This document shows, piece after piece, positions 6,557 through 10,381 of a stretch of DNA of 10,381 nucleotides. Below the pieces are notes generated by a model. The model was given only the letters and a program-made list of their open reading frames with translations. It was not told where the DNA came from and made no database searches. The stretch comes from CAYUAG01 sp964554015. Lineage in GTDB: Bacteria; Zhuqueibacterota; QNDG01; CAYUAG01. Position 1 is the stretch's first letter; each line of letters starts with the position of its first letter. Location of the stretch: positions 1 through 10,381 of the forward strand of contig CAZKMO010000122.1 of the NCBI GenBank assembly GCA_964554015.1, written 5' to 3'. The translations under genes were made by a program, and so were the position numbers.

Positions 6557-8923
6557 TTAAATCAGTTTACTTACAATATTTAATAAATTACTTTGATCAA
6601 AACTTCTTTTAACAATATATGCATCCGCACCCACATCAATTCCTCTTTTCTTATCTTCATCTGATTCCAAACCTGTCACCAATATAACCGGGATTTCTTT
6701 GGTATCCTTATTTTTACGAATCTTTGAAACTAATTCAAATCCATTCATGCGGGGCATTTCAATATCAGAAACCACTAAATCAAATTTATTGGTGGTAACT
6801 TCCGAATAAGCTTCCGCACCATTTACAGTTGTTTTTACATTATATCCAACGGATTGTAGGATATTTTTCAATAATGTCCTTGAGGTTATAGAATCTTCTG
6901 CTATCAAAATATTTTTTTTCACCTCTTTCTTCTCCCTTTTTATTCGTTCATAGGTTTCTACAGTGGATGCATAAACTGCTGATTTCATCAAATCGGAAAC
7001 ATTTAGGATGGGTATAATTTTACCATTTCCCATCATGGTCACTCCAGAAACATTAGGAACTCTGCTTAACTGCTTACCAAGATTCTTTACTAATACTTCC
7101 TGCTCATTTACTATCTCATCAACAGTAAATCCATATTTTTTATTCCCACGACTAAGTATTAAGGTTTGCAAGAAATTCTTTTCTTCAGCCATTCCTTTCT
7201 TTTCATGAAGCTTTAAAACTTTTTCCATACGGGCAAATAAGATTGGATCACCATCATAAGTTATCGTTTCTCTATTTCTTACAGTTTTGATATCTTCTTT
7301 TTTTACTCTAATAACTCTTTCCACACTGGAGGTAGGAATAACAAATGATTCGCCGTGTACCTTAAAAACAATACCCCGAAAAGTAGCTAAGGTTATGGGT
7401 AAGTTCATAATAAAATAGGTTCCTTTTCCCACATCACTTTTTAACTGTATGGAACCACCCAGACTTGCAACTTTTTCCCGGACAATGGGCAATCCCAATC
7501 CTCTACCTGAAACATCTGTGATTATGGGACTGGTTGATACATCTGTTTCGAAAATTAATAATCTTTTATCATTATCACTGAGTTTTTCCGCATCTTCAGC
7601 TGAAATTATTCCCCGTTTAACCGCTACCTCCTTTACTTTTTCAGCATCAATCCCACTTCCATCATCAGAAAGAATGATTTCTATCATTCCATTTCTTTTC
7701 TGGGAAATAGAAATGGTAATGGTTCCCTTTTTATCTTTTTTCTTTTTAGTCCTCTCTTTAGGAGTTTCAATACCATGATCAATACAGTTTCTCAATAAGT
7801 GGATAAAGGGATCTTTCATTTCCTCCAGAATTCTTCTATCTACTTCGATTGTACTACCCTTGATTACTAAATCAATCTCTTTTTTCTGATCCCGAGCAAT
7901 ATCTCTGACAACTTTGGGAAAGGTTTTTAATAAAGTTGAAAAGGGAAGCATTAATACCTTTTTCATATCTTCCAGTAAAGTATTGATTCTGGTTCCAATC
8001 TGGCCGGAATTCTGCTCGGTAAGTTTTAATAAAGAATACAACCTGTTTTCAATATTTTTTATTGTAGTAAGAGATCTATCAAAAAAATCAAAAACATTTA
8101 AAAATTTAATATTGGAAAACGTATCTTTGCTGATATAATCATTTACAATTCTTTTTGCTGTTTTTATATCATTTATTTGTTTTTCCCATTCTATTTTTAA
8201 ATTAGTAATAGTATTCTTTATTGATCCGATATCAAAAGTCTGTTGATCTGCTGCTAATTTTGTTGATAACATTTCTTCAGCTTCGTACATAATCGAATCT
8301 AATTTTGAAGTTGAAACACGGATGGTATCAGATATAAATGAAATATCTCTTTCTGCAGCAGGCTGACTTTTTTCTGGCTTTTTATTTGCATCAGGTTCTT
8401 TTTCAACTTTTTGAGGAGATTGGACAGTTTTTTCTTCAGGAGATTCTTTTTCTTTTACTTGTTTCGGGAGTGGCTGTTCGACTTTTTTCTCTTTAGGTCG
8501 TTCTTTAACCTTAGTATCTTTTTTCTTGACTTTTTCTTTGATGATCCGATTAAGTTTGAATAATATATCAGATATATTAATTTCCTTCCCAGATAAAATC
8601 ATATCACTTAGGGAATCGATTGCTATATGTAATATATCAAATGATTGCGAATTTAATTCTGTCTCACCTTGTTTTATAGAAGAGAATACATCCTCAGAGG
8701 TTTGGCATATGGTTTCCACATTTTTCATATTAACTGCCCGAGCCGCACCCTTAAGACTATGCATTTCTTTATAAATAGTATCAATAATCTTACTATATAC
8801 CTCATCATCTTCACATTTTTCCAGCTCAATTAATCCATTCGATATTTTCTTAATATGTTCTTCAGCTTCAATTTTGAACATGGAAAGAAGTTCTTCAAAA
8901 AAATCTTTATCTGTATCATTCAT
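6557..8923 (-). CDS. cheA: CheA-type chemotaxis histidine kinase with C-terminal receiver (CheA-CheY hybrid)
   Basis: The 788 residues hold: a P1/HPt domain (1-110) with phospho-His H55 in M-H-S-L-K-G-A-A-R; a lysine/glutamate/proline-rich linker (127-192) in place of a recognisable P2 domain; a dimerisation region (about 195-350) ending in L-P-F-S-T-L-L-K-T-F-P; an ATPase domain (352-510) with H-L-L-R-N (375-379), D-D-G-S-G (420-424) and G-R-G-L-G-L (473-478); a CheW-like domain (512-650); and a receiver (670-788) with E676/D677, acceptor D720, T750 and K772. The receiver Lys is followed by Arg rather than the usual Pro. CheA binds receptor/CheW arrays and phosphorylates CheY and CheB. The attached receiver and the L-P-F-S-T-L dimerisation signature resemble WspE/FrzE/PilL-type alternative chemosensory kinases rather than flagellar CheA. 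The receiver may act as phosphate sink or relay. A good AGGTGA site stands 4 bases before the ATG. It follows the HPt gene by 22 bases. Confidence 0.96.
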   Translation of the reverse strand: MNDTDKDFFEELLSMFKIEAEEHIKKISNGLIELEKCEDDEVYSKIIDTIYKEMHSLKGAARAVNMKNVETICQTSEDVFSSIKQGETELNSQSFDILHIAIDSLSDMILSGKEINISDILFKLNRIIKEKVKKKDTKVKERPKEKKVEQPLPKQVKEKESPEEKTVQSPQKVEKEPDANKKPEKSQPAAERDISFISDTIRVSTSKLDSIMYEAEEMLSTKLAADQQTFDIGSIKNTITNLKIEWEKQINDIKTAKRIVNDYISKDTFSNIKFLNVFDFFDRSLTTIKNIENRLYSLLKLTEQNSGQIGTRINTLLEDMKKVLMLPFSTLLKTFPKVVRDIARDQKKEIDLVIKGSTIEVDRRILEEMKDPFIHLLRNCIDHGIETPKERTKKKKDKKGTITISISQKRNGMIEIILSDDGSGIDAEKVKEVAVKRGIISAEDAEKLSDNDKRLLIFETDVSTSPIITDVSGRGLGLPIVREKVASLGGSIQLKSDVGKGTYFIMNLPITLATFRGIVFKVHGESFVIPTSSVERVIRVKKEDIKTVRNRETITYDGDPILFARMEKVLKLHEKKGMAEEKNFLQTLILSRGNKKYGFTVDEIVNEQEVLVKNLGKQLSRVPNVSGVTMMGNGKIIPILNVSDLMKSAVYASTVETYERIKREKKEVKKNILIAEDSITSRTLLKNILQSVGYNVKTTVNGAEAYSEVTTNKFDLVVSDIEMPRMNGFELVSKIRKNKDTKEIPVILVTGLESDEDKKRGIDVGADAYIVKRSFDQSNLLNIVSKLI

Positions 8924-8927
8924 AGTA

Positions 8928-8933
8928 TCACCT
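8928..8933 (-). promoter_or_regulatory. Ribosome binding site of cheA
   Basis: On the minus strand AGGTGA lies 4 bases before the ATG at 8923-8921. It is the best Shine-Dalgarno match in the operon and fixes this start, which is also the right N-terminus for the P1 domain. Confidence 0.7.
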
Positions 8934-8945
8934 GAGAAGAAATGA

Positions 8946-9359
8946 CTAACTTATAATGTTTTCTACTTTCTCGATTAAGCTTAAAGCTTCATGATTATCA
9001 ACACTTTCCTTGCCATTCTCTTTTAGTGCTATAATCATTTTTTCTAGAGCATCAAAAGCGCTCTTAAGATTTTTGGCAATTTCTTCTGATATCATAATAT
9101 CAGATCCACCCATTCTACCAAACAATTTTTCAAAACCATATCCTACCGACTCCAGATTTTCAAAGCCAACCGTTCTGGCAGCTCCCTTTAAACTATGAGC
9201 TGCACGTTTAATTTCTTCATATACCCCTTTGGTATCATCTGATTCATTTTTTTGCTCTAGCTCTTGTAAACATCTCTTCATGGTATCAATATGTTCTTGC
9301 CCTTCTAATATAAATACTTCTAAGAGCTCTTTATAAAAATCAGAATCTTGAACATTCAT
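8946..9359 (-). CDS. Stand-alone HPt (histidine phosphotransfer) domain protein, paralogue of the CheA P1 domain
   Basis: This 137-residue protein is a single HPt helical bundle with the signature A-A-H-S-L-K-G-A-A-R-T-V, phospho-His H55. It has no kinase, receiver or membrane segment. HPt proteins shuttle phosphate between histidine kinases' receivers and downstream receivers. It aligns without gaps with the first 55 residues of the next gene product (the CheA hybrid): shared M-N, D-F, E-L-L, E-H-I and L-x-E-L-E blocks, with the active His at residue 55 in both. It therefore looks like a duplicated, freed P1 domain. Likely role (inference): a diffusible phosphate carrier or alternative substrate for the CheA catalytic core in trans. 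The ATG is preceded by GGGAG (9367-9371) at 7 bases. The gene sits 26 bases after the MCP and 22 before cheA. Confidence 0.92.
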   Translation of the reverse strand: MNVQDSDFYKELLEVFILEGQEHIDTMKRCLQELEQKNESDDTKGVYEEIKRAAHSLKGAARTVGFENLESVGYGFEKLFGRMGGSDIMISEEIAKNLKSAFDALEKMIIALKENGKESVDNHEALSLIEKVENIIS

Positions 9360-9385
9360 TGGTAATCTCCCAATTTATTTTATAT

Positions 9386-10381
9386 CTATAGATTATATTT
9401 CTGCAGTAATTCGGTTAATTGTTTTCCAAATTGATACAGTTCAGCAGTTGCTTCTTCCACTTGTTTGGTAGCATTAACATTCTGGCTGCTTGCATTCTTA
9501 ATGTTTTCCATGGCAGAAACTATCTGATCCATTCCTACCAGCTGTTCCTGACTGGAGACAGCAATTTGGGTAGTTGATTGTGATGCAAGTGTTACATTTT
9601 CGGTTAATTTTTGTATTGACTCTCCTGCTCTTTTGGATTGTTTCACTCCCGCCTCCACTGCCTTATTACCTTGCTCTGTCTGCATCACTGCTTCACTGGT
9701 TGCATTCTGAATATCATCTAAAATTGATCGGACCCTGGTGGTTGCATGCTTTGATTTCTCTGCCAACTTTCTAACCTCTTCCGCAACTACAGCAAATCCT
9801 TTACCATATTCTCCCGCTTTTACTGCTTCAATAGAAGCATTAACAGCTAAAAGTCGGGATTGTTCAGCCACATCTTCTACTGTGAGAATTATCTCACCAA
9901 TATCCTGGCCATGTTCACTTAATTTCATGATACTTTCTGCTAAACTCCCCATTTGATCTTCAATATGATGCATACCTTCAATGGTATCCGCAACTGATTG
10001 ACTACCGTTTTGAGATATTTCAACCACTTTCTGAGCACTTTGAGTGACATCCTTTGCCTTCTGGTTGGAGTCCTTTGCAGTTTGTCTTACCTCTTCCACC
10101 GTTGTACTGGTTTCATTGGCAGCTGAAGCAGTCTCTGTTGCTCCCGCTGCAATTTCACTTACTGAAGTGGAGATTTGTCCCGATGCAGCAGCTAATTTTT
10201 GTGCACCTTCTTTTATTTGTACTATAAAGCCATTTAAAGATTGTACCATATCTTTAAATGACTTAAGCATTCTATTGATTTCATCATCAACTTGTAAAGT
10301 AGGGACTTCTATTGATAAATTACCATCTTTTATCTCTTCTGTAATTCTGGTTATATCCTTAAGTGACTTGGTAACTGATTT
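9386..10381 (-). CDS. Methyl-accepting chemotaxis protein, HAMP end plus signalling domain (5' partial)
   Basis: The frame is open to the right edge, giving 331 visible residues with the N-terminus missing. The first 37 visible residues read as the second half of a HAMP domain (D-G-N-L-S-I-E-V-P, then D-D-E-I-N-R-M). An internal ATG at 10270 is therefore not the real start. The rest is a cytoplasmic MCP signalling coiled coil. Its hairpin tip (about 9795-9875) reads E-Q-S-R-L-L-A-V-N-A-S-I-E-A, then K-A-G-E-Y-G-K-G-F-A-V-V-A-E-E-V-R. The tip binds CheA and CheW. Flanking E/Q-rich helices include S-S-Q-E-Q, resembling methylation sites for CheR/CheB. The tip differs from the classical E-Q-T-N-L-L-A-L-N-A form. 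The C-terminus (L-L-Q-K-Y-N-L) has no NWETF-type CheR/CheB tether. Sensor domain and membrane segments lie outside the window, so the ligand is unknown. It begins the visible operon. Confidence 0.95.
   Translation of the reverse strand, partial: KSVTKSLKDITRITEEIKDGNLSIEVPTLQVDDEINRMLKSFKDMVQSLNGFIVQIKEGAQKLAAASGQISTSVSEIAAGATETASAANETSTTVEEVRQTAKDSNQKAKDVTQSAQKVVEISQNGSQSVADTIEGMHHIEDQMGSLAESIMKLSEHGQDIGEIILTVEDVAEQSRLLAVNASIEAVKAGEYGKGFAVVAEEVRKLAEKSKHATTRVRSILDDIQNATSEAVMQTEQGNKAVEAGVKQSKRAGESIQKLTENVTLASQSTTQIAVSSQEQLVGMDQIVSAMENIKNASSQNVNATKQVEEATAELYQFGKQLTELLQKYNL

Noticed and set aside
7449..7778. 109-residue open frame on the plus strand
   Set aside because: It is antisense to the CheA ATPase domain and its low-complexity Ser/Phe/Leu composition is what a reversed Lys/Glu-rich gene gives. 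The other short plus-strand frames across the operon are rejected for the same reason.
10268..10270. ATG at 10270 as the start of the MCP
   Set aside because: The frame continues upstream without a stop to the window edge and encodes HAMP-like sequence, so this Met is internal.
1..10381. CRISPR array, tRNA/rRNA genes, insertion sequence or integrase
   Set aside because: No regularly spaced direct repeats, no tRNA-like or rRNA-like stretch and no transposase or integrase motif were seen on either strand.

Overview
This AT-rich bacterial window holds most of one chemosensory/phosphorelay operon on the minus strand (about 415 to the right edge). At the left edge is the last part of an unrelated plus-strand gene for a secreted protein. 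That plus-strand tail is a FlgD-type / T9SS-like C-terminal domain with a G-x-x-V-P-S-G-M-Y signature. Such tails are common in the FCB superphylum and neighbouring candidate phyla (Cloacimonadota, KSB1/Caldithrix-like, WOR-3 and similar). With the low GC content and lysine/glutamate/isoleucine-rich proteins, this suggests an uncultured FCB-like bacterium. The taxonomy is inference and only moderately supported.

Layout, left to right: (1) 3' end of the secreted-protein gene (+), ending at 131. (2) A 283-base convergent intergenic region with a C/G-rich imperfect palindrome (163-202) and two strong stem-loops (243-286 and 293-331) that look like back-to-back bidirectional terminators. (3) A minus-strand operon, listed in transcription order from the right edge: methyl-accepting chemotaxis protein (5' end outside the window) > stand-alone HPt protein > CheA-CheY hybrid kinase > CheB methylesterase > 1302-residue hybrid kinase (REC-GAF-GAF-HisKA-HATPase-REC-REC-REC-HPt) > receiver protein with a degenerate kinase-like C-terminus. 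Gaps are 26, 22, 10 and 34 bases, and the last two genes overlap by 4 bases (GTGA), so one transcript is likely.

How the parts should work together (family knowledge plus inference): the MCP controls CheA autophosphorylation at the P1 histidine. CheA can pass phosphate to its own receiver, to CheB (adaptation by receptor demethylation) and possibly to the N-terminal receivers of the hybrid kinase and the terminal receiver protein. The hybrid kinase adds a second, GAF-regulated input and its own internal relay ending in an HPt. The window encodes seven receiver domains, three HPt modules and two intact kinase cores. The only enzymatic output domain is the CheB methylesterase; there is no DNA-binding, GGDEF/EAL or flagellar-motor gene. 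CheW and CheR are not in the window and may lie beyond the right edge. The layout resembles 'alternative cellular function' chemosensory systems (Wsp/Frz-like) more than a classical flagellar che operon. The features most worth a second look are a receiver whose phospho-acceptor Asp is Glu, a receiver fused to an apparently dead kinase module, and an HPt gene that looks like a copy of the CheA P1 domain next to it.
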